Positions 17,710-26,789 of a stretch of DNA of 43,517 nt are shown one piece after another. The notes under the pieces were generated by a model that saw nothing but the letters and a program-made list of their open reading frames with translations, was not told the origin of the DNA and did not search any database. Within the stretch, counting starts at the first letter, position 1; each line of letters begins with the position of its first letter. The translations under genes and the position numbers were made by a program. Source of the stretch: JBGAWK01 sp044227665 (GTDB lineage: Bacteria; Bacteroidota; Bacteroidia; Chitinophagales; JADIYW01); the NCBI GenBank assembly GCA_044227665.1, contig JBGAWK010000018.1, forward strand, positions 1 through 43,517, in the 5' to 3' direction.

Positions 17710-19227
17710 ATGAAGAAAATCAGAGTAAGGTTTGCACCGAGTCCTACAGGCCCTCTACACTTAGGAGGTGTGCGTACGGCATTATATAATTATTTGTGGG
17801 CTAAGCAGCATGAGGGAACATTTTTGTTGCGTATCGAAGATACGGATAGACATCGCTATGTTCCGGGTGCTGAAGAATACATTATGGATGCATTAGCATG
17901 GGCAGGTATCGTTCCAGATGAAGGTATTGTACAAGGCGGCGACTATGGCTCTTACAGGCAGTCGGATCGCAAAGATATATATCAAAAATACATACAGCAG
18001 CTTTTAGATTCCGGCAATGCCTACATTGCTTTCGATACTACCGAAGAATTGGAGGCGATGCGTGAGCGCATAAAAACAGAACATGCAGATGTACAAGGCT
18101 ACAATTCCCTTACACGTATGTATATGAAGAATTCTCTCACACTAAGTGCAAATGAAGTGAAAGAAAGGATAGATAGTGGTGAACATTATGTTGTAAGAAT
18201 AAAAATACCTACTGATGAAACTGTAACTTTTGAGGATACCATACGTGGTACTGTGCAGTTTGACACAGCGCAGTTGGATGACAAAGTGATGTTCAAGTCT
18301 GATGGAATGCCTACCTACCACTTTGCCAATATAGTGGATGATAAGCTCATGGGTATCACCCATGTGATACGCGGAGAAGAGTGGCTATCCTCCACGCCTA
18401 TACACGTATTATTATATCGCTTTATGGGCTGGGAGAATGATATGCCTGAATTTGCTCATCTTCCTCTCATCTTGAAACCCGATGGTCATGGCAAGCTCAG
18501 CAAGCGCGATGGCGACAGGTTGGGATTCCCTGTATTTCCCCTCAATTGGGCAAATCCTGAAAGCGGAGAGCTCTCACATGGCTATAAGGAGCGTGGCTTT
18601 GTCCCCGATGCATTTATAAATATGTTAGCATTCTTGGGCTGGAATCCTGGTACAGAACAGGAAATATTCTCATTACAAGAACTTATAGACTCTTTTTCTA
18701 TAGAAAAGGTAAGTAAGCATGGTGCAAAATTCGACTTTGAAAAAGCAAAGTGGTTCAATCAGCAGCATATAAAGTCTATGCCTACGGAAGATATACTTTC
18801 ACTCATCAAGAGTGATTTCTTAGTATTACATCCCGAAATTGATGACAACTTCTTGCTGCAATACGTGGAATTATTTAAGGAGCGGGTAACTTTCCTCACT
18901 GATTTCTTACATATAGGAAATTATATTTTCACTGCCCCACCATCTTATGACGAAGTTTTTATGCAAAAAAAATGGAAACCCGAATCTTCAAAGTATTTAC
19001 AAGCTATAGCTACGTTACTCCACGACAGCCCATCATTTGAGGCCCATCATACAGAGGGGATTATAAAAGAATATCTTAGCGACAACCAGATAAAGTTGGG
19101 AGAAGTATTTCCACTACTCAGAATGGCACTGACAGGAGAACAAGGAGGTCCACATATTTTTGACATCATGGTTCTCTTAGGTAAAGAAGAAAGCTTGCGC
19201 CGAATAAATAGCTTTGCCCGACAATGA
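17710..19227 (+). CDS. gltX: Glutamate--tRNA ligase
   Basis: This class I aminoacyl-tRNA synthetase charges tRNA-Glu, feeding translation and the C5 haem route. The 505-residue protein (from ATG 17710) has the HIGH-type motif P-S-P-T-G-P-L-H-L-G-G (10-20), the family segment RIEDTDRHRY, Y-R-Q-S-D-R, and the KMSKS equivalent K-L-S-K-R-D (262-267). A C-terminal anticodon-binding helical domain follows. A TTG at 17701 is in frame, but family members begin at K-x-x-V-R-F-A-P-S-P, and a -7 promoter box covers the TTG, so the ATG is chosen. It may be a leaderless mRNA. Convergent with the oxygenase gene, 11 nt apart. Confidence 0.96.
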   Translation: MKKIRVRFAPSPTGPLHLGGVRTALYNYLWAKQHEGTFLLRIEDTDRHRYVPGAEEYIMDALAWAGIVPDEGIVQGGDYGSYRQSDRKDIYQKYIQQLLDSGNAYIAFDTTEELEAMRERIKTEHADVQGYNSLTRMYMKNSLTLSANEVKERIDSGEHYVVRIKIPTDETVTFEDTIRGTVQFDTAQLDDKVMFKSDGMPTYHFANIVDDKLMGITHVIRGEEWLSSTPIHVLLYRFMGWENDMPEFAHLPLILKPDGHGKLSKRDGDRLGFPVFPLNWANPESGELSHGYKERGFVPDAFINMLAFLGWNPGTEQEIFSLQELIDSFSIEKVSKHGAKFDFEKAKWFNQQHIKSMPTEDILSLIKSDFLVLHPEIDDNFLLQYVELFKERVTFLTDFLHIGNYIFTAPPSYDEVFMQKKWKPESSKYLQAIATLLHDSPSFEAHHTEGIIKEYLSDNQIKLGEVFPLLRMALTGEQGGPHIFDIMVLLGKEESLRRINSFARQ

Positions 19228-19238
19228 TGCGTAAATAC

Positions 19239-20075
19239 TTAGGTATTCCTAAATTTTTTGATAGCTTTTACTAAGATAGGTGGCAGCAAGTCATTAGCAA
19301 AATTGACAAGGCTGTTAAAAATTTTCATTTTGCCGGAATCCTGTCCTTTGCGTGTAGCAAAAGTTGTAGTGATACGGCTTTTATCGCCTAAGTTTACTTC
19401 ATTTTCTGGACGACCATTGGTATAATAATATAGGGCAACAGAACGACGGCTTCTGTCGGGAGGGCAAGTAAGCGGATCTGGAAGACCATGCCAAGAGTAA
19501 TCGGTAGTGGAAAACATCGCCATCCTATTAAATACAGGTAAGATCTTAGTTACACACTTGCTCATATCTTTTTCCCATAGCTCGAAGTGTCCTCCATATT
19601 CTTCTTCCCAATCTTCATTGAGATAAATTAATACATTCACCCTTCTATCGAGCTTCGTAAGCTTGTGTTTATGGAAGTCCACGTGCATCTTGAGATACCC
19701 TCCGGGTTTTATTTCGTGAAACCCTCCTCCTTCAAAATAGGGATCTGGTATAAGTGTTTCCTTTATACCGGTAAGGTTTTGTAGGAATTCCAAAAAAGGT
19801 TGCGAGTTCATATAATGTACTAAGGCAAGGGTATTGGGGCCAAATCTTTGTTCCCCTTTTGTAGCCAACTTTACTTCGTTGGGATTGGCATACTGAATAT
19901 CGTCTTTAGTATCGCCAATCTTGGGAAATTCTGCAATTACAGCCCTTAGCAAATCTGGATTAAAAATATTATCAAAGTAACTGCTTGCAAAAGGGAGTGC
20001 ATGGGTATAGTATTCTTGCTTTTCTTTCCCCAAAGCTATCAATTCAGCATTGGTCAGATTATTTAGGATTTTCAT
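19239..20075 (-). CDS. 2-oxoglutarate/Fe(II)-dependent oxygenase (prolyl-4-hydroxylase-like)
   Basis: A 278-residue soluble protein with the double-stranded beta-helix motif set. The iron ligands are H131-x-D133 (M-H-V-D-F-H) and the distal His196 (S-W-H-G-L-P-D), with an Arg at 210/211 (R-S-R-R-S-V-A-L-Y-Y-Y) that would bind 2-oxoglutarate. The segment RRVNVLIYLN between them is typical of the P4Hc/2OG-Fe(II) oxygenase superfamily. Relatives hydroxylate proteins or act in polysaccharide clusters, and the substrate here is unknown. A bidirectional hairpin separates it from the upstream gene, so it is probably transcribed alone. Confidence 0.85.
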   Translation of the reverse strand: MKILNNLTNAELIALGKEKQEYYTHALPFASSYFDNIFNPDLLRAVIAEFPKIGDTKDDIQYANPNEVKLATKGEQRFGPNTLALVHYMNSQPFLEFLQNLTGIKETLIPDPYFEGGGFHEIKPGGYLKMHVDFHKHKLTKLDRRVNVLIYLNEDWEEEYGGHFELWEKDMSKCVTKILPVFNRMAMFSTTDYSWHGLPDPLTCPPDRSRRSVALYYYTNGRPENEVNLGDKSRITTTFATRKGQDSGKMKIFNSLVNFANDLLPPILVKAIKKFRNT

Positions 20076-20185
20076 AAGAAAATATTTAGAGAATAAAATT
20101 ACGACATCTAATGTTTATGCTTAGGAGATATAATAAACACGAATGTGGGTAGTAACAATTTGGTAACAACAAAAAGATAAGCAAA

Positions 20186-20218
20186 AAAAAGAGGCACTCT
20201 TCTGTGGTGCCTCTTTTT
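20186..20218 (-). terminator. Intrinsic terminator after the Lys/Glu-rich protein gene
   Basis: A stem GAGGCAC / GTGCCTC extended by A-T pairs to about 12 bp, with a 9-nt loop. On the minus strand it ends in a run of T, about 20 nt after the stop codon of the upstream gene. Confidence 0.85.
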
Positions 20219-20238
20219 AACCAAAATAAATGTAGCTA

Positions 20239-20628
20239 TTACGCTTCAACTTTGTCGGCAACTTTTTCTGCCTTTTTAGTAGTAGATTTTTTAACTTTCT
20301 CTACTGTTGCTTTTACTTCTTCTACCGGAGCAGTCATCACTTTTTTAGCTCTTTCTACATTACGGCTAAGAACAGTCTTGAACTCATTGCTAAAAAATTC
20401 AACTTCTTCTTTCACTGCATTAGGCAAGTTTTTAACTTCAAAATTTTTGCCTGTCAATCTTTCTTTGTAAGAAGAGAAAGACACTTTCTGAGTTTCAAAC
20501 TCATCTTTCAATTCAGCTACAGCTTTGTTGTAAGAGTCAACAACTTGCTCGCGAGTTTTTTCGTAATTCACTTTAGTTTCTTCTACTAAGGAATTTACAG
20601 CATCTTGGATTTTTTCTTGAAATGTCAT
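20239..20628 (-). CDS. Small Lys/Glu-rich helical protein of unknown function
   Basis: A 129-residue protein with no signal peptide. It is made of charged heptad-like helices (EKIQDAVNSLVEETKVNYEK), an aromatic centre (VEFFSNEFKTVL) and a basic Ala/Lys/Val tail (KKSTTKKAEKVADKVEA). The tail resembles histone H1/AlgP-like repeats, and the body resembles YtxH-type or apolipoprotein-like amphipathic helices. It could bind DNA or membranes or be a stress protein; none is proven. It has a well-formed promoter, a GAAA-rich leader and a strong terminator, which point to a highly expressed single gene. Confidence 0.6.
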   Translation of the reverse strand: MTFQEKIQDAVNSLVEETKVNYEKTREQVVDSYNKAVAELKDEFETQKVSFSSYKERLTGKNFEVKNLPNAVKEEVEFFSNEFKTVLSRNVERAKKVMTAPVEEVKATVEKVKKSTTKKAEKVADKVEA

Positions 20629-20660
20629 AATTTCTTTTTTATTGGTTAAAAATAATGAGA

Positions 20661-20693
20661 CAAAGGTATGTCTCCAACTGCCCAGAATGCAAA
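20661..20693 (-). promoter_or_regulatory. Complete Bacteroidota promoter of the Lys/Glu-rich protein gene
   Basis: On the minus strand TTTG (20693-20690) is followed after 21 nt by TACCTTTG (20668-20661). It is among the best -33/-7 pairs in the window. The predicted leader is about 27 nt. Confidence 0.65.
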
Positions 20694-20708
20694 TATTTAT
20701 AGTTATTG

Positions 20709-20733
20709 AAAATTCAAGATTAAATTGAATTTT
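20709..20733. repeat. Perfect 9-bp inverted repeat upstream of the promoter
   Basis: AAAATTCAA and TTGAATTTT separated by 7 nt. It lies about 16 bp upstream of the -33 box of the Lys/Glu-rich protein gene, where an activator site could sit. Confidence 0.5.
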
Positions 20734-20917
20734 GATAAATTTTGGGTTACTGCAATGTAAATATTTACATGATATTAAAAAAGAGGTATAGTTTGTTAAT
20801 CAAAGGTAAATTAATCATGCCTATTATGTGAGGCATATTATCTGTAAGTTTATTCCTCAGGAAATAAAGCCTGTACACTTAGACGAAATTGTACAGAATA
20901 TTATAAAATAATCGGGG

Positions 20918-21721
20918 CTAAGGCATATAATAGGGATAAATATCTCCTACTGGCGGCTCACATCCGTGCGCCAATTCTTCGCGATGAGTCAATACATATT
21001 GAATATAGGTACTTACAGGATTGTTCAGCCTATTTGCTAAATCTGCTATAATGCTATCTTCTTTTACAGCATTCTGCATATATATAGTATGTAGTGCTAT
21101 TTTCCCATCGGGGCTACCCAAGCCCGGAATTTTGGAAGACAATCTGTACACATCTTCTTGCTTTGCCCAATATTCATCTTCGTCCCAGATGCCGTCATCA
21201 CCAGAATTCATGCCTTTAGGCAATGTAGATTCATAGTCTGACCAGGCTTCAATGAAAGTTATTTGCCCTTGATTGTTGAAAACAAACTCTTCATAAATTG
21301 GGCATTTTTCACCGCTATAATCAAATACTACATGGCAACGACAAAATGGTTGTTCCTTAAAGAAGCGGCAATCTATCGTGTCGTATTTCGTAGGATTCAA
21401 CTTTAGTAATATATCTGACTGGATAAGGAATTTTTTACGATACCCTGTGAGCAACAGCCAAGGAGGCCACTCATAGCGAATCACCAAATCAGAATAATTA
21501 GGTTGTACACTTGGCGGAATATCCGATTGCATTGTAAGAAAATACTTTACACCCTGTTCTATATAATATGTAGAATCGAATTTGGGCATCAGACATCTTG
21601 CCAATGCACCATTTGTATCGCAAGTAGCTTCCGTACTTAATGTTTCAGGGTCTTTTTGACAAGCAAAAATAAGGCTACTCGATAATACTATATAAGTAAT
21701 ATAACGCAAGTTAAATTTCAT
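20918..21721 (-). CDS. Putative lipoprotein of unknown function
   Basis: From the ATG at 21721 the protein has 267 residues. It starts with a lipoprotein signal ending in L-I-F-A-C-Q, so it is probably lipid-anchored. The mature part is Cys-containing (CRCH), rich in aromatic and acidic residues, and has a charged GDDGIWDEDEYW segment. I recognise no family. An ATG at 21739 would add six residues (MRHKES) and cannot be excluded. It is a single gene with gaps of 289 bp downstream and about 400 bp upstream. Confidence 0.6.
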   Translation of the reverse strand: MKFNLRYITYIVLSSSLIFACQKDPETLSTEATCDTNGALARCLMPKFDSTYYIEQGVKYFLTMQSDIPPSVQPNYSDLVIRYEWPPWLLLTGYRKKFLIQSDILLKLNPTKYDTIDCRFFKEQPFCRCHVVFDYSGEKCPIYEEFVFNNQGQITFIEAWSDYESTLPKGMNSGDDGIWDEDEYWAKQEDVYRLSSKIPGLGSPDGKIALHTIYMQNAVKEDSIIADLANRLNNPVSTYIQYVLTHREELAHGCEPPVGDIYPYYMP

Positions 21722-21739
21722 TGACTCTTTATGTCTCAT

Positions 21740-22137
21740 CTTTACTGCTAAAATAATGAATAAAATCTATATGAATAGCGTTCTTTCTATTTCCTTATAC
21801 CAACTATATAATCCATGACAAATATCATAGTAGCCAGCACAGAGAAAGGAGAAGATAGCAACATCATTACCTCGACTGCAAGAAAAGGTCTCATTTTAGT
21901 TCATGGTTCACAGATGGTGGTCACTAAATTTGTACGAAGTAGCGGAATTTATTCATTCCAAAGGAAGAGCGGAATCTAGACTAGTTCACATTCCACCGCT
22001 GACATTTTACGAAGAATTGTATATCGCAATAAGTAGATGATAACGAGAACTAGAAAACGTCATCCCTTTAGATTTAATAATTAAAAGGTATGCAATAGCT
22101 TATTTGGTAGCTGTGTTTTCTGTCTTGTATCTATGTA
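21740..22137. other. Intergenic region with two short overlapping open frames
   Basis: A gap of about 400 bp. A 54-codon frame runs from ATG 21815 to 21979, and a 45-codon frame from ATG 21903 to 22040 in another phase. The second reads like protein (H-I-P-P-L-T-F-Y-E-E-L-Y-I-A-I-S). They may be two halves of a frameshifted small gene or a decayed remnant. Nothing else is seen. Confidence 0.35.
21815..22040 (+). pseudogene. Possible frameshifted small gene of unknown family
   Basis: The first frame starts MTNIIVASTEKGED and stops at 21979. A second frame, overlapping it, carries E-V-A-E-F-I-H-S-K-G-R-A-E-S-R and then a hydrophobic/aromatic end, and stops at 22040. Joined near 21930 they would give a protein of about 70 residues. 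I do not recognise the family, and chance open frames in non-coding DNA are a real alternative. Confidence 0.25.
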
Positions 22138-22551
22138 TCATTTTGTTCGCCCACCAACAATTTTATTATATTCAATGTCTTTAGGCTCCCAAAGTTCAAT
22201 TTTGTTTCCTTCAATGTCTAAGATATGAACAAATTTACCGTAATCAAATACTTCAATATTGTCAACTATTGTAACTCCTTCTTTTTTTAATTCCTCAACA
22301 AGCAACTCCAAATTTTCGACTCTGTAATTTATCATAAAGTCTTTTGTCGAAGGTTCAAAATATTTTGTCTTTTCGGCAAAAGGACTCCATTGCGTAAATC
22401 CATACTTCGTAGGATCATCGCCTTGTCTCCATTCAAAACTCGTCCCATATTGATCTGTGTCTAACCCCAAATGTTTTTTATACCATTCTTTCATAGACTT
22501 TGGGTCTTCACACTTAAAAAATACCCCTCCTATTCCCGTTACTCTTTTCAT
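22138..22551 (-). CDS. VOC (glyoxalase/bleomycin-resistance-like) family protein
   Basis: A 137-residue protein with the paired beta-alpha-beta-beta-beta units of the vicinal oxygen chelate fold. It opens with V-T-G-I-G-G-V-F-F-K-C-E-D-P and W-Y-K-K-H-L-G-L-D, and ends with F-V-H-I-L-D-I-E-G-N-K-I-E-L-W-E-P, where Glu is a usual metal ligand. The family includes glyoxalases, dioxygenases and antibiotic-binding proteins. A substrate cannot be named, and antibiotic resistance should not be assumed. Unlike its neighbours it has a GAGGA-type ribosome site just before the ATG and is flanked on both sides by sequence without genes, so it may be a recent arrival. Confidence 0.82.
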   Translation of the reverse strand: MKRVTGIGGVFFKCEDPKSMKEWYKKHLGLDTDQYGTSFEWRQGDDPTKYGFTQWSPFAEKTKYFEPSTKDFMINYRVENLELLVEELKKEGVTIVDNIEVFDYGKFVHILDIEGNKIELWEPKDIEYNKIVGGRTK

Positions 22552-22832
22552 TTTATCCTCATTTTTTTATTATTACTAGTTTAAAAGCAAAACCGAGCAA
22601 AAATGTTATTGCTAGTGTCTGGGTTTAAAGATTGTGTTTTTCACAATTATCAAAGTTGATTTTATTTGTATGCTGTTTATGGGGTGTATTTTCTGCGCTA
22701 CCTCTAATTTTGCCATTACAAGAAGTAAAAAATATAAAAACTAATATTCTCCAAAAGAGCAAATGTCAATTTATTGTCCTTTAATCTCATTTGACCCTAT
22801 TATTAAGCCAGCCATACTACATCTGCGTTACA
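22552..22832. other. Intergenic region without recognised features
   Basis: 281 bp of AT-rich sequence between two minus-strand genes. It should hold the promoter of the VOC gene. No hairpin terminator or open frame of note is seen. Confidence 0.4.
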
Positions 22833-23771
22833 CTAATACACCTCTAGGTGCAATGCTGTTTTAGTTTCGGCTTCGGTGAGGTCATGATGGCGATGTACGA
22901 AGTCGCCAATTTTATCAATAGCTCTATTGCCTTCGGGAATTATTCCTGCCATAAAATGCCATACATGCATCATCTTGTCCCATATCTCCAGCTCTACATG
23001 CACCCCTTTGTCTTGCATACGTCGTGCCAGCCGTGTGGCGTCATCTAGCAATACTTCGTGGCTTCCTACTTGTATCAGTGTAGGAGGAAAGTCGTGATAA
23101 TCAGCAAATAATGGAGATATTAATGGATTCTTGGGATCTCCATCTCCATAATATTTTTTGGCAAACACCTCCAACAACTCCGCAGGAATCAAAGGATCTA
23201 TGTTTTTCTTGGTACGTACACTATCCCCACTTATAGTGAGATCTGTCCATGGCGATAGAAGTACAAGTCCTGTAGGTAACTTAATATTATTTTGCTTTGC
23301 CGTTATTGCCGTAGCCAAGGCAAGCCCCCCACCAGCAGAATCTCCCATGATAAAAATTTTCTTGTAGCCTTGTGATAGCAAATAAACGTATACAGCATAG
23401 GCATCTTCTACGGCAGCAGGAAATGGATTTTCTGGGGCTTTCCTATAGTTGACAGCTAAGGCATTGTAGCCACAGGATCTTGCTATTCGGGCTATCAAAG
23501 CCTGATGTGTATTATAGGAGCCTATGACATAGGCCCCACCGTGAAGGTATAATATTACCCTCCCCTCTTTAGCATTATCGGGTCTGAACCACATGGCAGG
23601 GATGCCTTCTATTGTATCGGCTTGCTTGGTGACAAAACGTGGAAACTTTGTAATTTTGGCAATATTTTCAAAGCCGGCGCGATGTAATTCAGTATCTGTC
23701 TTATGAATAAATAGAGACCTATGAAAAGTTTTCACAATAAACTTTACGGCATTACTCTGGAAGCTTTGCAT
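22833..23771 (-). CDS. HSL-family alpha/beta-hydrolase (esterase/lipase)
   Basis: A 312-residue cytoplasmic hydrolase of the hormone-sensitive-lipase family. The oxyanion motif is H-G-G-A (77-80), the nucleophile elbow G-D-S-A-G-G has Ser145, and the catalytic His is probably H269 in M-M-H-V-W-H. The acid is less clear, with E239 or D243 in the G-S-H-E-V-L-L-D-D segment. It also has the family segment NYRKAPENPFPAAVEDAY. The enzyme should cleave short-chain carboxylic esters. It lies 83 nt after the FAD/Fe-S dehydrogenase gene on the same strand and might be cotranscribed with it. Confidence 0.9.
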   Translation of the reverse strand: MQSFQSNAVKFIVKTFHRSLFIHKTDTELHRAGFENIAKITKFPRFVTKQADTIEGIPAMWFRPDNAKEGRVILYLHGGAYVIGSYNTHQALIARIARSCGYNALAVNYRKAPENPFPAAVEDAYAVYVYLLSQGYKKIFIMGDSAGGGLALATAITAKQNNIKLPTGLVLLSPWTDLTISGDSVRTKKNIDPLIPAELLEVFAKKYYGDGDPKNPLISPLFADYHDFPPTLIQVGSHEVLLDDATRLARRMQDKGVHVELEIWDKMMHVWHFMAGIIPEGNRAIDKIGDFVHRHHDLTEAETKTALHLEVY

Positions 23772-23854
23772 CTTTTTATATTACTTTACGATACTAAAGT
23801 ATGTTTTTTGCGGAAAAACAAATATTATTTTTTTAAATACCTGTCTATATCCTA

Positions 23855-26785
23855 TCATTGCAGTGCGCTATACAGTACTTCAATGGGATGTAAGGCAGCT
23901 TTGTCAGCGAAATCATAAATCTGATGGCGGCAGCTTGTTCCTGGAGCTGCAACGATACAGTTGTGGTCTGCCTCACTTCTGACTTTTGGGACTAGTACTA
24001 GTTCGCTTATGGACTTGGATACTTGGAAGTGTTCCTGCTCATATCCAAAAGAGCCTGCCATACCACAACAGCCAGAAACAATGGTTTCTACTGTAAAATT
24101 TTTGGGTAAGGACAACAGAAATGCCGTAGAGGACACATTGCTTAGTGCTTTCTGATGACAATGACCATGCAGTAACACCTTTTTATTTTCCTCAGTAAAT
24201 AAGGGATGAATTACACCTTCAGATATTTTTTGATATAAAAATTCTTCTATGGTAAAAGTATTTTTTGCTATAGCTTTGGCATCTTCCTGCAATGATGCAG
24301 GCACTAGCCGCAAATACTCATCACGAAAGGTGAGGATAGCGGAAGGCTCTATCCCTAAAAGTGGCATTTCTTTGGTGACAATATCTTTAAATAGAACAAC
24401 GTTTGCAATAGCACAATCTTGCGCCTCTGCTACTAAGCCTTTGGATAGCATAGCTCTGCCACTCTCTTTATGTGTAATTATTTGGACGTTATAGCCCAGC
24501 TTGTACAGCAATTTGCACGCTGTAATGCCTACAGTAACGTCATTATAGTTTGTAAATTCATCAGAGAAGAGGAGTACTGTCGTGTTGCTGTCTTTAGCAT
24601 ATATTTTGTGATGTTTCCGCCACCAATCTATAAGTGTTTCAGTATGATAGGTAGGTATCTGGCGTTCGGAAGCTACGGAAAGGATTTTTTTTAGAAGCGT
24701 GGATGTGAATCTATTTTCTAAGAAAAAATTTGCAACTTTTGGCATGACCATAGCGACTTTACTCAAGTTCCCAATATGACCAAAGACCAAAGACCGCAGA
24801 CTTGGGGAATGCTCCTTATGGTATTGGTAGGTAAATTCAGCTTTCAACGTTGACATATCTACATTGGAAGGACATTCATTGGTACATCCCTTACATGAGA
24901 TACATAAGTCTAGTACCTCTTTAGCTTCTTTGCTGTCAAAAGCATTGATTTTTTGGGGCTTGGTAAGAAGCGTGCGCAGCATATTGGCACGTGCGCGGGT
25001 GGTGTCCTTCTCATCATGTGTGGCCATATAGCTTGGGCATAATGTTCCTCCAGAAAGGTGAGTCTTCCTACAGTCTCCTGAGCCATTGCACTTCTCTGCC
25101 ATTCTCAGTATGCCGCCATAATTACTGAAGTCGAATACCGTTTCAGGGTACTCATGCGTATGCTGACCCTCATCATAACGCAAATACTTGTCCATAGGTG
25201 GGGTATCTGTAATCTTGCCGGGGTTGAAGATATGGCAAGGATCAAATGTAGCCTTTAGGGCTCTGAGTAATTGGTAATTTTCGTCCCCTATCATCCACGG
25301 TACAAATTCTCCCCGCACCCTTCCATCCCCATGTTCACCACTAAGAGATCCCTTATATTTTTTTACTAGCAGTGCCGTTTCTTCGGCTATCTTTCGGAAC
25401 ATCTTCCTGTCATTGCTGTCTTTGAGATCCAGTATAGGGCGGAGGTGCAACTCTCCAGCACCAGCATGTGCATAATACACCGACTGCTGGTTATAGCGTT
25501 GCATCATGGCAGTAAAGTCGGCGATATATGCCGGCAATTCTTTTACATCTACAGCTGTATCTTCGATATTGGCTACTGCTTTTCTGTCACCAGGAATATT
25601 TGCCAATAGTCCCAATCCTGCCTTGCGCAGATCCCATATTTTTTTAGTTTCAGCACCATAAATAATAGGATAGTGATAGCCGTAACCATTTCCTTGAAAA
25701 TCTGAAATAAGGGCTTGTGCTTTGGCATAAACACCGTCTTTCTCAGCATCATGGAATTCTATACACAACACTGCTTCTGGGTCTCCTTCTATAAAACTTC
25801 TATTTTTGCTTTGTTCTATATTCTCCTTAGTGCAGTCCAAAATAATTTTGTCTATAAGTTCACAGGCGGTAGGATGGTGTTCCATAGCACATACTACGGC
25901 ATGTAAGCTCTCTTGAATAGAGGTAAAATGTACTGCCACTACCACTTTCTCTTTAGGTGGGAGGGGTACTATATTTAGTTTTATAGCTGTAGTTAAGGCT
26001 AGCGTACCTTCCGCACCACAGAGTAGTGCATTGAGATTGAAGGGCATTCCACCTTCTGTATAAGGATGCATTTTGCATAGCTCATCCAGCGCATATCCAG
26101 TGTTTCGGCGATGAATAGTGGATTTGGGATATTTCTCTACAATATTTTTTCTGACGTTGATATCAGATAGTTTAGCATCTATGAAGCCATAGACATTGCC
26201 TTCTACACCTGGTTTATATCTCATGGTAGCAGGTGTCTCTTGTCCCAATGCTGAAAATACAACTTTGTTGCCATCGCTGAGTATATTGTGCGTTTCTATG
26301 ACATGCTGACGTGTAGTGCCATATACTATGGAATTGGTGCCACAGGAATTATTCCCCACCATACCGCCTATCATCGCACGGTTGGCAGTAGAAGTCTCGG
26401 GGGCGAATAGGAAGCCGTATGGCGCTAAAAACTTATTAAGGTCATCACGTATTACACCTGGCTGTACCCACACCCATTTTTCTTCCGTATTGATATCTAA
26501 TATCTTATTGAAATATTTAGAAAAATCTACTATAATACCACTGCCTACTACCTGCCCACCAAGAGAAGTCCCTGCGGTACGAGGTATGAGAAAGGTGGCA
26601 TTGTCTTTAGCAAATTTTACTAGTGCAATTACATCGTCTTCCGTCTTAGGCAGTACCACCGCCTTAGGCATCTCCTTATACACCGAAGCATCGGTGCTAT
26701 ATAACACCAGTGTGGCGTAATCGGTATAAATATCTCCGGAAAATACTTTTTGTAATGCTGCAATATTGGATATTAGGTCACCCAT
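23855..26785 (-). CDS. FAD-linked oxidase fused to a Fe-S/CCG domain (D-lactate/glycolate dehydrogenase type)
   Basis: The first domain is a PCMH-type FAD oxidase (residues about 20-530; ...RTAGTSLGGQVVG..., GNNSCGTNS, GEHGDGR) like GlcD/Dld. It is fused to a GlpC/GlcF-like iron-sulphur part with C-x-x-C-x-x-C-x-x-x-C-P at about 633-644, a second Cys cluster at 571-588, and a late CCG heterodisulphide-reductase-type domain (H-C-H-Q-K, G-C-C-G-M-A-G). Such fusions oxidise D-lactate or other 2-hydroxy acids and pass electrons to quinones at the membrane; the exact substrate is not visible. The ATG at 26785 gives 976 residues. An ATG at 26800 adds five, but a -7 promoter box overlaps it, so 26785 is preferred. 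Confidence 0.9.
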   Translation of the reverse strand: MGDLISNIAALQKVFSGDIYTDYATLVLYSTDASVYKEMPKAVVLPKTEDDVIALVKFAKDNATFLIPRTAGTSLGGQVVGSGIIVDFSKYFNKILDINTEEKWVWVQPGVIRDDLNKFLAPYGFLFAPETSTANRAMIGGMVGNNSCGTNSIVYGTTRQHVIETHNILSDGNKVVFSALGQETPATMRYKPGVEGNVYGFIDAKLSDINVRKNIVEKYPKSTIHRRNTGYALDELCKMHPYTEGGMPFNLNALLCGAEGTLALTTAIKLNIVPLPPKEKVVVAVHFTSIQESLHAVVCAMEHHPTACELIDKIILDCTKENIEQSKNRSFIEGDPEAVLCIEFHDAEKDGVYAKAQALISDFQGNGYGYHYPIIYGAETKKIWDLRKAGLGLLANIPGDRKAVANIEDTAVDVKELPAYIADFTAMMQRYNQQSVYYAHAGAGELHLRPILDLKDSNDRKMFRKIAEETALLVKKYKGSLSGEHGDGRVRGEFVPWMIGDENYQLLRALKATFDPCHIFNPGKITDTPPMDKYLRYDEGQHTHEYPETVFDFSNYGGILRMAEKCNGSGDCRKTHLSGGTLCPSYMATHDEKDTTRARANMLRTLLTKPQKINAFDSKEAKEVLDLCISCKGCTNECPSNVDMSTLKAEFTYQYHKEHSPSLRSLVFGHIGNLSKVAMVMPKVANFFLENRFTSTLLKKILSVASERQIPTYHTETLIDWWRKHHKIYAKDSNTTVLLFSDEFTNYNDVTVGITACKLLYKLGYNVQIITHKESGRAMLSKGLVAEAQDCAIANVVLFKDIVTKEMPLLGIEPSAILTFRDEYLRLVPASLQEDAKAIAKNTFTIEEFLYQKISEGVIHPLFTEENKKVLLHGHCHQKALSNVSSTAFLLSLPKNFTVETIVSGCCGMAGSFGYEQEHFQVSKSISELVLVPKVRSEADHNCIVAAPGTSCRHQIYDFADKAALHPIEVLYSALQ

Positions 26786-26789
26786 ACTA

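Noticed and set aside
22138..22551. Bleomycin or fosfomycin resistance gene
   Set aside because: The VOC fold alone does not show this, and the known resistance signatures are not visible.
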